In this document: positions 10,582-22,728 of the stretch, in pieces
Layout: each line of letters begins with the position of its first letter
How positions within the stretch are numbered: the stretch's first letter is position 1
Assembly: GCA_026545765.1 (NCBI GenBank)
Contig: CM048840.1
Location: 15,814,765 to 15,878,764, forward strand
Source: Plantago major
Taxonomy: Eukaryota > Streptophyta > Magnoliopsida > Lamiales > Plantaginaceae
Reading direction: 5' to 3'
Length of the DNA: 64,000 nt
Made by a program: the position numbers and the translations under genes
The notes under the pieces: model-generated
What the model was told of the DNA's origin: nothing
Seen by the model: the letters and a program-made list of their open reading frames with translations, nothing else
The model's database searches: none

Positions 10582-12118
10582 ATATATATAGCTAGTGCTT
10601 GGTCATGTTGTGGCTTTGCTACTGATCAGCATATTCATCATGCATACGAAATTACGAATGCAGCAATAAACCGATACCCAAAACTATGTACAAGCATGTA
10701 CTCCGTTATGGCAGCTCAATAATGATGTCCACAATCCATAATATCCAATTTTCAGTTCAAATGCACCATTCTTCCGGTGAAATGCCGTCCCTTAAAATAT
10801 TTTATGATGACGCAAATTAAGCTTATTGTTGTGTATATATATATAACAGTAACAAAATGAAAATTAGATAAATACATAATGCATGCACAAGTTTTACGCT
10901 AGAAAATTCCAATCAATGACTTCTCCACATTTAAGCTAAATGTATTATTTTCAAAATTCACCGCTCAACATATAACATGGGTAAAATTAATGCACGAATA
11001 TGCATATACTATTCGAAATATGTACATGTGTATCTTATGCTATCTAAATTGCACAAATTTACCTTGTGTTTTTTAAAAGTTTGCACACTTCTTGTACGGT
11101 TTAAGCATTGCATGCATGCACTCTTACTTTTTTAGTAACAGAAAATCTAAAAATTCATGAAACTTATAAAAACAATTGATTTTTTTTAAATAATACAATT
11201 TCTAAGTATTATTAAATTTATTTTAATAATTATAAATATAAAAAAAAAGAGTTATATATTGAAGATATATAATAAAGATGAAAAATCACAAAAAATAAAG
11301 AAAACATTTTTTTTTAAACTTTTGAAAATTATAGTAACCAAGTTATTATACTTTTGTATAGGAGTTAGAACGTCTCATTTTTTTAAAGCGAATTCAGAAT
11401 GGGGTTACATAAATTCCGAAAAAAATCTAATTTAATCAAATAATTTATAATTTTCGACTTTATTAAAAAAAAGTTAAACACCACTTTATTTTCAGAACTT
11501 TGATAACTTTTACATTTGTTTTAAATTTTGAATATTTTATTTATATGCTCATTCTATAATTTTTTATAAAGCTAATATAAATTTTTTACATTTCTTGCAA
11601 TATGAAAGAATTTATTATTTTCTTGTCATTTTGTTATAGACTTTTATTAATGTTAATAATTAATGTGAAGTTTTTTATGTATAGAAAAGTAAACGACGAG
11701 CACATATGGAAAGTGTAACTCACACACCATTCTTTTGAACGATCGGAGCAATTGTGTAGACATTTAAAGAACATAGCTTGTGGCGAAACAATTGCAACTG
11801 ACCAAACTAGTTAATGTAAAAAAGCTTATAAGAACAATCAAATGATGATCAAACCGCACCAAAATGAGATGGAATTCGCCGGATAAAGCAGTTCAATTGT
11901 CGATTGGCGTAGACAATGTGTAAGCGAATAAGAAGGTTGGGTAGTAATGTTGCTGGTCCAAAAGCGATAAACATAATAAAAGTAGAAAACGAAGCCGCAT
12001 AGGTTTATTTAACTAGGTTAATGCCAATCTGTGTAGTTTTTATTAATAATTCGCCTTAATTCACGAATTTACCATGAAACTGTACTTTATAATGTCTTAA
12101 TTCTTACTCTCATCTCAT
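10582..12118. other. AT-rich intergenic stretch
   Basis: Very AT-rich, with homopolymer A and T runs and many stops in all frames. No gene, element end or convincing repeat was recognised. Confidence 0.6.
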
Positions 12119-12420
12119 CACTACAAGGGAAAGGGGTGACGGATTTATCCGTCGCCCCAATAGCGACGGATCGCTTAGGGTAGCGACGGACGTCGCTACC
12201 CTAAACGACGGATAATTTTATCCGTCGAAAATTTAGCGACGGATAAAAAAAAAATTATTTTACTTTTTAAACAGTTGACTTTTATTTTACTTTTTTTAAA
12301 AAAATTAAAAATTATTTAAAATTTTATTAAAAAATAAAAAAATAGCGACGGATAAATTATCCGTCGCTACATTTAAAAAAAAAAACTAATTTGGTCCGAC
12401 GGATAGCGATCCGTCGCTAC
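12119..12420. repeat. Left terminal and subterminal repeats of CACTA-1
   Basis: After CACTACAAG, the motif gcgacggat and its complement atccgtcgc recur many times with AT-rich spacers. These are the expected binding sites of the element's own DNA-binding protein; that role is known for En/Spm and inferred here. Confidence 0.8.
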
Positions 12421-13362
12421 AGAAGAATAAATTACGGGAAGCAGATTGTAAATCTCCATTTTCGATTCTGCTCCAGCTCTTCAATTTCTTCCACTCTTCA
12501 GCTATTCCGTCCAATAATCCGTCGTTCCGACCAATCTTGGTATCAATTCGAAGCTCGTAGGACAGGAGCTTGGGTGGTCGATCAATTTCATCCTTCTTCG
12601 GTTATTTTTACCGCAATTTGAGGTATTAGGCTAAACCCTAACTATTCTAAATTTGTAATTTTTGATAATTTGGATCAATTGTATGTTTGTAAACAATTAT
12701 GGTAGCTAGTATATGTTATATGAAGTAGTGGGTTAAGATTGGGTTGCCAATTGATTGATTTTGTTGTGAAATTGATTTATTGTTTGATGATTGATTAAGC
12801 ATGAAAAATCATGTTTGATGTTTAATTGATTAAGCTTGATTTTCATGTTTGATGTTTTTGTATATGTATTATGATTAGTGTTTTGAAACCCTAATTTTTT
12901 GACAAATTTGGGAATTTTGTTAATTTCGACTAGTTTAATGTTAAGTATATACAGTATATCAAATTAGTATTACTAGTTAATTAGTATAATGTTAAGATTT
13001 AGTAAATTAACTTTGAGATTGCTATCACTTAGATTGTTAATTAGTATAATGTTAAGTAGTTTTGATTTGATAAATTCGTATATGTACTAGATAACGAGGA
13101 TTTAGTAAAGTGTTTTGAGACCATTTGTTGATTATATTAACGTGTAATTTATAATTTATAACTCGTAGTAGTAAGTGGTTGAAATGGTTAAAATGCATGG
13201 GAAATTTTGTAACATACCGAACACTTAATAATTAATCATGAAATTATAAGGAACGTATAATAATTAACAATTAATCTCTACAATCTCGGCAGAATTGGAA
13301 TTGATCTAATAAATTAAATACGATCTAATCAATTGGAACGTGTCAGGTTAAAAAAGTATCCA

Positions 13363-14552
13363 ATGAATTCCGACTGTTCATGGATGTACGATCGTACGGC
13401 GGTAAATGGTAGAGTTTCTAGGAGTTTTGTAGAAGGGGTTAAAGGTTTCATCGCGTTTGCCATGGGACGTCCGGCTTGTGCAAATGGGGGTTGATAAAGT
13501 GTCCTTGCACATTGGAAACCTGCAGAAACAAGCAATTTATGACTCCTACAGCAGTATTCGAGCACTTGCGACGTTATGGATTCATGCCTGAGTATCATGT
13601 ATGGATTCATCACGGTGAGGAAGCACCGTCCATGGCATACCAAGTATGGAGGGAGAGGCGGGGTTTGGGGCCGCCTATTGAGTACATTTTTGGTTGTCAG
13701 AACATGTGCATGGTGTATTGGGAGGAGGATGTAGATCTGTTGGAATGCAAGTTCTGTGGTAGGGAGCGTCACAAGTGGTGAGGAGGGGGCTGCAAGAGAA
13801 TGATGAGTTTTATCCGTTTTGTCTTAATTAGGCTTGTATAATTAGTAATCATTAGTTGATATATGAAACAAAACATTATGGTAAAATTGAAGCTAATGTA
13901 ACTTATATTATGTAATGCCGTAACAATTGATTGAAGCTAATATAACTTATATTATGTAGCAATTGATTGAATTATTGTGAAATTGATTTATTATCGTAAA
14001 TGATAGACCTCGATCTAATGAATGTAACACGGCCATGGCGACAAGCAACTCCGGGGTGTGTGTTAACGGTGCAGATTATGGAGAAGTTGCTTTGTTTGAT
14101 TTCCTCGGGAAGCTAAAACGAATAGTGAGGATTGAATATGCCGGCTTGCCATTTAAACGAACCTTCTTTTTGATGTTGAGTGGTATGATCCTAATCCAGG
14201 AGGTACGAGGAAGAACGGGCAGTATGAAATGGTTGATGTGAACCAAAAGAAGAGGTACAAAACCAAGTATGAACCATTTATTCTGGCGACTCAAGCAAGA
14301 CAAGTGGTGTTTCTTGAATATCTAAGCAGGAAACGCGATAAGGCGGAATGGTTAGCTGCGATACCTATTCGTGCTCGCTCGAAAGTGGAGTACATTGAGA
14401 AAGACGACTCAATTACCAACTCGTACCAACAAGAGGATGTCGATAAACAAGCAGAAAACCCCATAGAAGCAGATGATGAGTTGTTTGATCTGCACGAGGA
14501 CCAATATGTTGACTTAGAGGACGACGACAAGGGTATATTATGTGTATTATAA
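13363..14552 (+). pseudogene. CACTA-1 TNP2-type transposase remnant (transposase-associated domain plus DUF4216)
   Basis: Start codon at 13363, then SWMYDR and SFVEGVKGFI. A frame shift at about 13485 follows, then CPCTLETCRNKQF and EHLRRYGFMPEYHVWIHHGE, the usual N-terminal transposase-associated domain. The text then jumps to NMCMVYWEEDVDLLECKFCG, and after a gap to a DUF4216-like part at 14090-14552 (ATQARQVVFLEY and KAEWLAAIPIRARSKVEYI). The large catalytic core (Transposase_21) that should lie between is missing. The element therefore needs a transposase from elsewhere. Confidence 0.8.
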
Positions 14553-14683
14553 CTAGTTAGTAGTTGATAACACTTGAGTATTTCTGTTCTGCATGAAAAA
14601 TGGTTACATGTGTTATTTATAATTTGTTCAGTATTATAACTCGTACTAACACATTTTATTGTATCTGTTACATGTTTTTGCAG

Positions 14684-16793
14684 ATGCCGCGACAGAGACC
14701 ACGCACCTATCGCCCCCCCACACGCAGCCAGCCGCATGATAGTGTTGGGTCGGGATGAAGGGGGGGGAGGCTCGTAGTCGTGAAGAAGTCTCGATTTCTG
14801 AGACCCCCAAAGTCATAGCGTGAGGGCTCTACTAGTCGGACCGGACACGGAGGATCGATGACGATTGTCCCTACCTCGTGTTTGATCCACTGAATCCCAA
14901 CGTCACGTGGGACGGGTTGTCTGTGATTTTTCCGGTTGGCCCTGCCAAGTAAGTATTATACATTCTTCTTAAATATGTAAAACATAACTTATGATAGTTG
15001 ACAAGTATAAATTATTGTACTAAAGTAATAAATATTTGTTTCTTGTATCCTATACATTGATAACAGTTTATGGCATCGGGAGGTCCACAACAAACTAGGT
15101 GACATCTTTCGGAGCAGGAGAGAGCCACCGAGGCAGGGTGGTGAGTGTTGGTCCCACATCTCGGACCGCATGAGGGCCGAGTACTTTGATGAGCTGAAGG
15201 TAAGTTAAAATATGACATTCATTTATTTGTTATTATAATCGTTTTAATATGAGTGGTATGTTAGCCACTGTATGTGAGTGGTATGTTAGCCACTTTATTT
15301 GGGTGATATGTTAGTCACCATTGTGTTAGTAAAATTTAGGACAATGTGAGTGGTATGTTAGCCACTGTATGTGAGTGGTATGTTAGCCACTTTATTTGGG
15401 TGATATGTTAGTCACCATTGTGTTAGTAAAATTTAGGACAATGTGAGTGGTATGTTAGCCACTGTATGTGAGTGGTATGTTAGCCACTTTGTTTGGGTGA
15501 TATGTTAGTCACCATTGTGTTAGTAAAATTTAGGACATTGTGAGTGGTATGTTAGCCACTGTATGTGAGTGGTATGTTAGCCACTGTATGTGAGTGGTAT
15601 GTTAGTCACCATTGTGTTAGTAAAATTTAGGACAATGTGAGTGGTATGTTAGCCACAATATGTGAGTGGTATGTTAGCCACTTTGTTTGGTTGATATGTT
15701 AGTCACCATATCTGTTATGTTGTTGTATCTTATTAAATTGATGTAACATGGTGACGTTTATATATATTGACTTTGGATGTTGTATGAAATTGGAATGTAG
15801 AAGGAGTACTTCATTCCCAGCAAATTGATCCCACAGATCTGGCGTGTTTACGAGACTGTGGGATCTAAACTGTACGGGGATATGGTCTGTACTTGGAAGG
15901 CCGTTCGGGATCGGAATGGCCCAATGCCTCCACAGGTTGATGCAGCGGAGTGGGCCCTTTGGGATGCCTATTGGCGTCGAACTGATGTCGAGGACAATGC
16001 CTACATCAACAGACGGAACCGGGCGTCTCAGTCTGATGCGGCAGGAAGGGCCGTTCACCACCTTGGGAGGCGATCTACTCTCACTGATTTTTACCAATTG
16101 GTAAGTATATATATGTTTTTTTTTTCAATCTAGCATGACTTTGGATGTATTGTGTCTCTGATCTATTACTTGTGAGATGATAGATTGTTGACTATATATG
16201 TTGTTCAGATGTTACGGGGGAGGTGAAATCCAAGTATGACATCTTCAAGAAGGCCAAGTAGAAGGGCGGGGTATGGACTGACTCTCGGGCCTCGTCTATT
16301 GCGCTCTGTTTATGTTGCTTAAAGTTCATATTTGTACACTATTACAAGTTTTTTTTTGAAAAATAGTAACTGATCATGATATCTGCTATTTACGATTTCA
16401 GGTTGAGGTTGATGCTCAGGTAGCGAGGCAGGAGGAAGAGACGGGTGATGTGCTGTCAACTGAACAAGTTGACAACATCTTCTTAGAGGTCAACAAACCG
16501 GACAACAAAGGACGAATATATGGACTCGGGAGCCTCGGTTTGAGCTTGGCTAGTCCGGGGTGCTCCTCATCATCATCCCAGCAGTCTAGAAGTCCGGTTT
16601 TCACACAGGACCAGGTCTCGAAAATGGTGCGATCGCGAGTTCGGGAACAAGGTTGCAGCTAACTCGAGAGATGGAGCAACAAAGGGACGAGATGGAAGCG
16701 GCGAAGAACGAAGGAGGAGAACGGCGCCTTGATTCTGAGATGGAGGCTTTCATGTCCAAGTTCGGCCAGCACTCGCCCCCGTCTGGTAGCTAG
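14684..16793 (+). pseudogene. CACTA-1 second gene, Ptta/En/Spm (Transposase_24) type
   Basis: A likely multi-exon gene. Its pieces are a Pro/Arg-rich start near 14684, an exon ending with AEYFDELK at 15199, an intron at 15200-15800 filled with short hairpin repeats, and an exon with KEYFIPSKLIPQIWRVYETV, then EWALWDAYWRRTDVEDNAYI and RRSTLTDFYQL (15801-16100). Later exons hold NIFLEVNKPDNKGRIYGLGS (about 16469-16540) and a Glu/Arg-rich coiled-coil tail to about 16793. In En/Spm the matching product binds the subterminal repeats. Shifts near 14740 and 16250 suggest it is not fully intact. Confidence 0.7.
15247..15712 (+). repeat. Hairpin-forming tandem array in the CACTA-1 intron
   Basis: About five units of roughly 96 bp, each with three short inverted repeats: agtgg-tatgttag-ccact twice, then ggtga-tatgttag-tcacc. 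The 8-base loop is constant while the 5-bp stem changes at both partners together. Units are separated by attgtgttagtaaaatttag. The array lies entirely within the intron between the YFDELK exon and the KEYFIP exon. Confidence 0.9.
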
Positions 16794-17009
16794 TTATGTA
16801 TATGTACTATGTACGTTCGGATTTATTATATTTAGACTTGTTCGGATAATTTAGACTTATTCGGATATTACATTTTTTATTTATCATTTATTGAAATATT
16901 TTTCGTATTATTGATTTATTATCGAGCATTATATTGATTAAATATGTAAAATACGAAAAACAAGGATTAATATTAAAAAAAACAAAATTTAAAAAAAAAT
17001 TATTTTGTG

Positions 17010-17427
17010 ACGGAATTTGAGATTCCGTCACTAATTCCAATAATACATTGGGCGATGGATCGCTTCTATCCGTCGCCCCTGTAACGACGGATAGATTCTA
17101 TCCGTCGCTACATTGGGCGACGGATAGATTATGTACGTCGCCTCATGTAACGACGGATAGATTCAATCCGTCGTTACATTGGGCGACGGATAAAATTTAT
17201 CCGTCGCCAATAATCGATTTTTAAAAAAATTAAAAAAAAGTCAAACATGATAATCCGTTGTCCTATCCGTCGCGAATTGGACGACATATTATCTATCCGT
17301 CGCCACAGCTCCAGTGGGGCGACGGAATTTTTATCCGTTGCCCAATCCGTCGCCAGAGATGGGGCGACGGATCGGCACTGTTTAGCGACGGATAAATCCA
17401 TCGCTAAACAGTGTATTTTTTGTAGTG
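17010..17427. repeat. Right terminal and subterminal repeats of CACTA-1
   Basis: More than ten copies of cgacggat / atccgtcg in alternating orientation, ending in TTGTAGTG at 17427. It mirrors the left end. Confidence 0.8.
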
Positions 17428-18141
17428 TGCATGTAATTCGGCGAATTATAGCTTCCGTAATGTGCTCTAACATTTATTGGAGCATGCTCATAGTTTTCTT
17501 ATAGCTTTCTTTAAGAAATATTTGAGCAATGTCGAAGAGTTGAGAGTGTTATGAGCACATATGAAACTGTAAGAGCGAGTTTTAAATTGGGCCCTTTAAA
17601 TTGGTTTAGATACCACCTCTCACACCAACTAAAATTAAGATCTATGTGATGTACACACAATTCCTTCCAACATACTCCATGCATCCCAATCTCAACATCC
17701 GTTATAGTCCGTTTCAATCTCAACCTTCACACCTTAAAAGAAAAATCTCTACTACTATATTCGCTCTGTAGGTTTTTTTTTTGTTTTTCAATTCAAACTT
17801 GCAGGTTTTGAATTATTATAGTTAATATTAATTATTTATATATTTCACTTTTAAAATCGGTGTTCAAACCCATGAGAATTGGAGCCCTCACACCGAGAGA
17901 AAGAAAACGGAAAAAGAAAATCCGAAATAATCACATCCCCATCTGTCTCTCTCTCTACCTCGGCTCTATCCCTTCATTTAAAAAGCTGACGACGCGAGCC
18001 CACAGTACCCAAGAAAACCCAGCTCCAATACTGTCTGTCTGTCTGTATCTTCTTTCTCTCTCTACCCAAAAACACAACAATGTCATTCCCAATTTAGAAC
18101 AACACCACCACCAATACTCAATTCTCCCACTACTCTCCACA

Positions 18142-18723
18142 ATGTCCCAAAAAATGAGGTGCAGAAAACACATCACTGATTTCACCAGCTCCATCGGCGT
18201 CTGCGCAACCTGCCTCCGCCACCGCCTCTCCGCCATCCTCGCCGCCCAATCAGACCTCCCATCCGAGACTCCAGAACCTCCCCCAATCCCCCGCTCCGTC
18301 TCTCCCTACATTTCCTGCCGGAATTCCGACGCCACGTGGAAGCAGAACGTTCTATTCTACAACACGCCACAGGTGATTCCCGCTGTCACCGTTGAGGTCA
18401 AGAGGAAGAAGACTGGCAGAGGAAGAATTTCGGAGCTCATTTTGGGGCTTTTCAGATCCAAATCTGTCAAACCGGATCCGGGTCATAATTTGGCTGACCC
18501 GATTGAGACTCATTGCTCCGGTGGTTCTTGTGCTCGGACTGGTGGGAAAAGGCCGGGCCATAGCCGAAATGTTTCGGGCTTTAATTTTTCGCTGAGCCCG
18601 ATGGTTAGGCCCAGCCCGATTACGGTTGCGAATGGGGAAATTAGGGCGCCTACCAAGCAACCGACGTCGTTTTGCAAGAATCGGTCTCGGAAACTCGCTG
18701 ATTTCGGGAGGTACAATTACTGA
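18142..18723 (+). CDS. Small conserved plant protein with an N-terminal Cys/His motif (DUF740/OCTOPUS-like start), function unknown
   Basis: Single-exon frame of 193 residues. I start it at MSQKMRCRKH (18142) because the recognisable part begins there; the frame is open further upstream to 17860, but that stretch is low-complexity and looks like 5' UTR. The N-terminus has C7, H10, C21 and C24 within MRCRKHITDF...GVCATCLRHRL, a pattern resembling the start of plant DUF740/OCTOPUS-type proteins and possibly metal-binding. The middle has PRSVSPYISC and VLFYNTPQVIP, then a basic segment (KRKKTGRGRISELILGLFRS) and a basic C-terminus ending RKLADFGRYNY. No membrane segment is evident. It is much shorter than OCTOPUS, so it is at most a short relative. 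A (CT)n-rich leader precedes it. Confidence 0.75.
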   Translation: MSQKMRCRKHITDFTSSIGVCATCLRHRLSAILAAQSDLPSETPEPPPIPRSVSPYISCRNSDATWKQNVLFYNTPQVIPAVTVEVKRKKTGRGRISELILGLFRSKSVKPDPGHNLADPIETHCSGGSCARTGGKRPGHSRNVSGFNFSLSPMVRPSPITVANGEIRAPTKQPTSFCKNRSRKLADFGRYNY

Positions 18724-21700
18724 GGTGTGACGTGACCATGGTTGAAAATTTAAATGACGATTCTACCCTTCTATTTTTTACCTTATGGTGAAGATTGAAG
18801 ATTAATTACTACTCTGCTGTAACTAGTTACTTAGTTATGTACATTTCCAGTTAAAAGAGACCTGAAATATATACACATAGCAAGTATATAGCTGCTGTAT
18901 TTTACTGAGAAATCTTGATTGTACCTTGTCTTTGTTTTGAACTTCTGATATAGTGGAAATGGGTATGTAATTACAAGAATGTCCTTGGATCTGCTCGTGT
19001 TAGTGGTTGGTTATGTAACAAACATTTGAGTGTGGGGTGGTTATGTTGAGTGGGATGGGTGCATCATTTGTTAGACCCCCACTAGAGGCCTCCATCATGG
19101 ATGTTTGTTTCATGGAGTGTACTGATTTGGTGGATTTTTTGCTGAGTTGAGTTTTTATGATCATTCATGGTGAGTTTGGTTGATCATTTAAAGCGCGATT
19201 GTAACCTTTAAAATCGATTCAGTTGGTTAAAATAGATAGTACTATATGTTATCGTCTTCTTGGCTCGGCTCGTGCTACAGGTTCTATAGATTACTGATTT
19301 TTGTAAGTTAACAAAGTCAGTGATTTCACCATCATCATAATGTATAATTAAAAAGCAAGGAAGTAGGAACCGATCTTTTGGCTTATTGGCAGCATTATGA
19401 AGGATGAGAAGATAAATTAGTATATACTGTATTGAGTATTCATTTGGGGTGACCTACTGTAGGGGGGGACCCCGACCGTACAAGGTGAGAGGATTTTTGT
19501 TTAACGGTCATGAAAAGGAGTTGAAATGTTCATATTTACACATTCGAGTCTAGTAGTATGGGACTCTTCAGTTTGCTACTGGCCTTATCACAAGAAGCAT
19601 CCATTCCACAAGCAAATAATCTTTTGTCAGATTTCCTGTCACTAACATTCCTCAAGATGAGATTTCATTTCATTTCTTTTCTTTCTGTACTGTCAATTTT
19701 TTCCTCACATTTAACTCATTATTTTCAGATTTATAGTAAATGCTCATTTCATGGGACCTCTTTAGTTTAGAGAGATTGAGTCCAACCAAGAAGATGGGGT
19801 TCAGAGAACAATTCAATTTGAGGTGAGGGGTTCAACTCAATCTGAAGAGAGTTGGACATTTGTAGAGGTATTTTTGGACCAGGTCCAGTCAGGTCAAAGC
19901 TGGGAGCTTGATAATTCCTTTGTCATAAAAAAGGAAAATCTCTATTATGCCAACAAGGGGTGTAAGCTTTTATGCGTAGATTTCTTTTTGAAAAATAAGA
20001 CGTGTCCTCCGTTTTAGTGAAAAGTTTACAATTGAAATTGACATAAGGTAAATGAGTAAAAAAAATGGTTTATGTTGATAAATTAGTAAAGAGGTGACTA
20101 GAATCCACTTTGTCACAAAACAAATGTCTTATATTTTATTTATATATTCCAATACAACTGTCTCTATTACTTTTACGGCATAATTTAACATCCACGTGGA
20201 CTTGTCTCACTATCTTTTACACCGCATATTAATCTACGAGGCAAAAATATAAGTGAAATAGAGGGGGGCAATAGATAGAATAGGTAGAGGGGGTACTAGA
20301 TAGAATATATAGAGTGATTAAAAAAATTATAAATGTAAACAATGGGTTTCATTTAATTACACGTAATTTCTTTGAAGAATCCCCAAAATTAGTGTAACAG
20401 GTGGAGTACTGGTAATAAATTAGGGGTGCGTATGGAAGGGGAGGCTGACCCGTACGGATGCACCCCATATTCGCTATTGATGATAAGTAATGAGTATTTG
20501 ATAACATAAATTGGAAATTTTAGATATAAATGTGAGTTACTACTTACTTACTGTGGAATGTCAATATATTCTTGAAAAAAAGGTGTGGAATATCAATAAG
20601 TTAGAAAGACTTTTGTTTCTTTAGAAAATGTTTATCAAAGTTTATTTTGTTTACGTTTAAGTGACCAAACTAGTTGCACAAGTGAAGAGTAAAAATCGTA
20701 TTTGAAAAGAATTTATATTAGCAACCTCATCATTGATCAACCGATGAAATACTAGTAGCAACATTTAGTGATGATTGACCGAATGGAGGGCAATCGAATT
20801 GTCATTGTGGTTGAGAAATTAGAAGGGTAGCTAGCTGTACGCAGCCAAGTTAATTAAGAAAAGGGCCGAGGCTCTTCCTACCAACAGGTTAATAAATCCA
20901 AATAATGCCAGTTATAATCCGCTTATTGTTCATGGCCAAATTAATAAATATTCTAACCACCTTTGTTTAAATGGAATGGACCTTTTTGGTGTGACTTATT
21001 TTAATTAGATATTATGCTTGAGAATTGAGATCGAACATAATTGACACGGGATCGAGGATGTAAGTTCAATACCTCTGTATATACTTTATTTGATTTTTGT
21101 TTCTAAGTAAAACATGAGATGATTTATAATCATACGATACGATGATCACTCGTTGTTAAAATTGATGATTAATATAAATTCTTGGTCACGATTTCAAAGC
21201 CACGGATAAGAATACCTGTTGATTTACAAGCAATCACGTGAATACACGGAATTCATTTCCAACTCCCAGCGTCATTAAAAAAATTAAAAAATGTATGCTT
21301 TATTGTCTAATAATTATATGTCACTATTCATTAACTTTGTTCTTTAGTAATCGAAATCTAAACACTAAATTTATTATTTCAACAAAAATGAACTTTAAAT
21401 TTAGTGCCATTATAGAGATATATGGAATACATTTTCTTGCATGATTATGGCTAAGTTTAACAAGTCTATGGTTCAAAACACAGTGGATTATTATATCATG
21501 TGCATTCTAAGAGAGGTAGTGCCAAGAATCTGCTATATCATGTTATTCTCCAAAATTTATATTTTGTACTGTTCCTTGTACGTACTATATTGATAAATGA
21601 GCATTAATGGTCTCTTCCGCTTATACTCAATTATGTGCCGAACAAACATTACACTGCACGTTCTTCAGCCTAACTAGCTCGCTAGCTAGCTCCAATTCGA

Positions 21701-22532
21701 ATTTGTCTAATCATAAATTAAGTTTGATTCTAAGTTTATGCTATACTAGTAGTAGTACAGGATAAATAAGAAAATTAGATGTAGCCTATTTAAGTCGTAA
21801 GACATCTTAAAGAAAACTTCGAAACGGACGATTTACTAGATGGTTTGATTATTCATTCGTCCCTACATATAAGTAAGATTACTCTCTTTGTTGAATTAGT
21901 CTTGCAAACTTGAAAGCTTAGTTCCTATTATTTGTTGTTCATATTATTCTTACCCATGGAAATGCTAAACAAAAATTAGAGAAAAGAGAAAGAAAGTAAG
22001 CAAGCCATTTGATGCTTAACTCGAATAATTACTAATTAAACGTAACTCGAACTAATGATTAACATTTGCATACATTTCCGATTCTTGAAATATTTAATTT
22101 AGACACCATGATCATTAGGACGTAGATTACGGCAGACAAATTCTCTTCACACAATCACACTTATGCAAATGATCTGATTAGTGAATTTAATTATCAATGA
22201 TTTAACGCAATCCTGGATTGATCAAGATTGTCACCGAAATTAATCAGTCAGTAGGTGCAACTTTGTGCAATTTGAAAATCATTGTCAACTCTAATTCAAT
22301 TTGACAACACTTACTTAGGTTCTGTCGGTTTGTAGTTTAAAAGTCTTCTCATGCAGATTAGAAGAAGATTTATCAATGTGAAGAGTTGTTGTATAAACGA
22401 GTAGAAGTGTTGAAAATTTGAAGTTCTGTTTCCGCCCTTTCATACTCGGCCTCGCAACCAAGTGATGGGAGATTAGAGGACACTGGAGATGTTCAACCCG
22501 CAAGGCTAGAGTGAAACGACTCATAGCTCTTC
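18724..22532. other. Intergenic stretch without recognised genes
   Basis: Contains the presumed 3' UTR of the 18142 gene and AT-rich sequence. Open frames here are short, unconserved in appearance and unsupported by splice or domain signals. No element ends were found. Confidence 0.5.
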
Positions 22533-22686
22533 AGATGACCAAACCATACTATACACATTCCAAAAATTTGACATGGTCACCCGATCGGCTAGCATGTAAA
22601 TTACATAAGCTTATTTGACCACAAATAACTTTTTAGATGACTGAACCATACTATACACATTCCAACAATTTGACATGGTCACCCAA
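22533..22686 (+). repeat. Short direct repeat pair, about 52 bp, 102 bp apart
   Basis: Copies at 22533-22584 and 22635-22686 share agatgac, then aaccatactatacacattcc and atttgacatggtcaccc. The origin is not identified. Confidence 0.7.
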
Positions 22687-22728
22687 TTTATTCTACTCCC
22701 TCCCTCTGCCTCGCATGCCAGTTATAAC

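Larger units (their letters stand above)
12119..17427. mobile_element. CACTA (En/Spm-type) DNA transposon, CACTA-1, internally deleted
   Basis: Ends are CACTACAAG at the left and the complementary TTGTAGTG at the right. Both ends carry dense copies of gcgacggat / atccgtcgc in both orientations (12130-12420 and 17010-17410), the subterminal repeats expected of CACTA elements. Inside are remnants of the two usual genes: a TNP2-type transposase lacking its core, and a Ptta/En/Spm (Transposase_24) gene. The flanking 3-bp sites do not match directly (CAT left, TGC right), although CAT appears 2 bp further right. It is the same family as CACTA-2 at 44484-48940. Confidence 0.9.

Noticed and set aside
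15247..15712. CRISPR or tRNA-like cluster in the hairpin repeats
   Set aside because: Spacers are themselves repeated and the array lies within a transposon intron; no tRNA cloverleaf fits.
17860..18141. Upstream extension of the 18142 gene to an earlier Met
   Set aside because: The frame is open but the extra 94 residues are low-complexity and include a pyrimidine-rich tract typical of a 5' UTR; similarity to known proteins starts at 18142.
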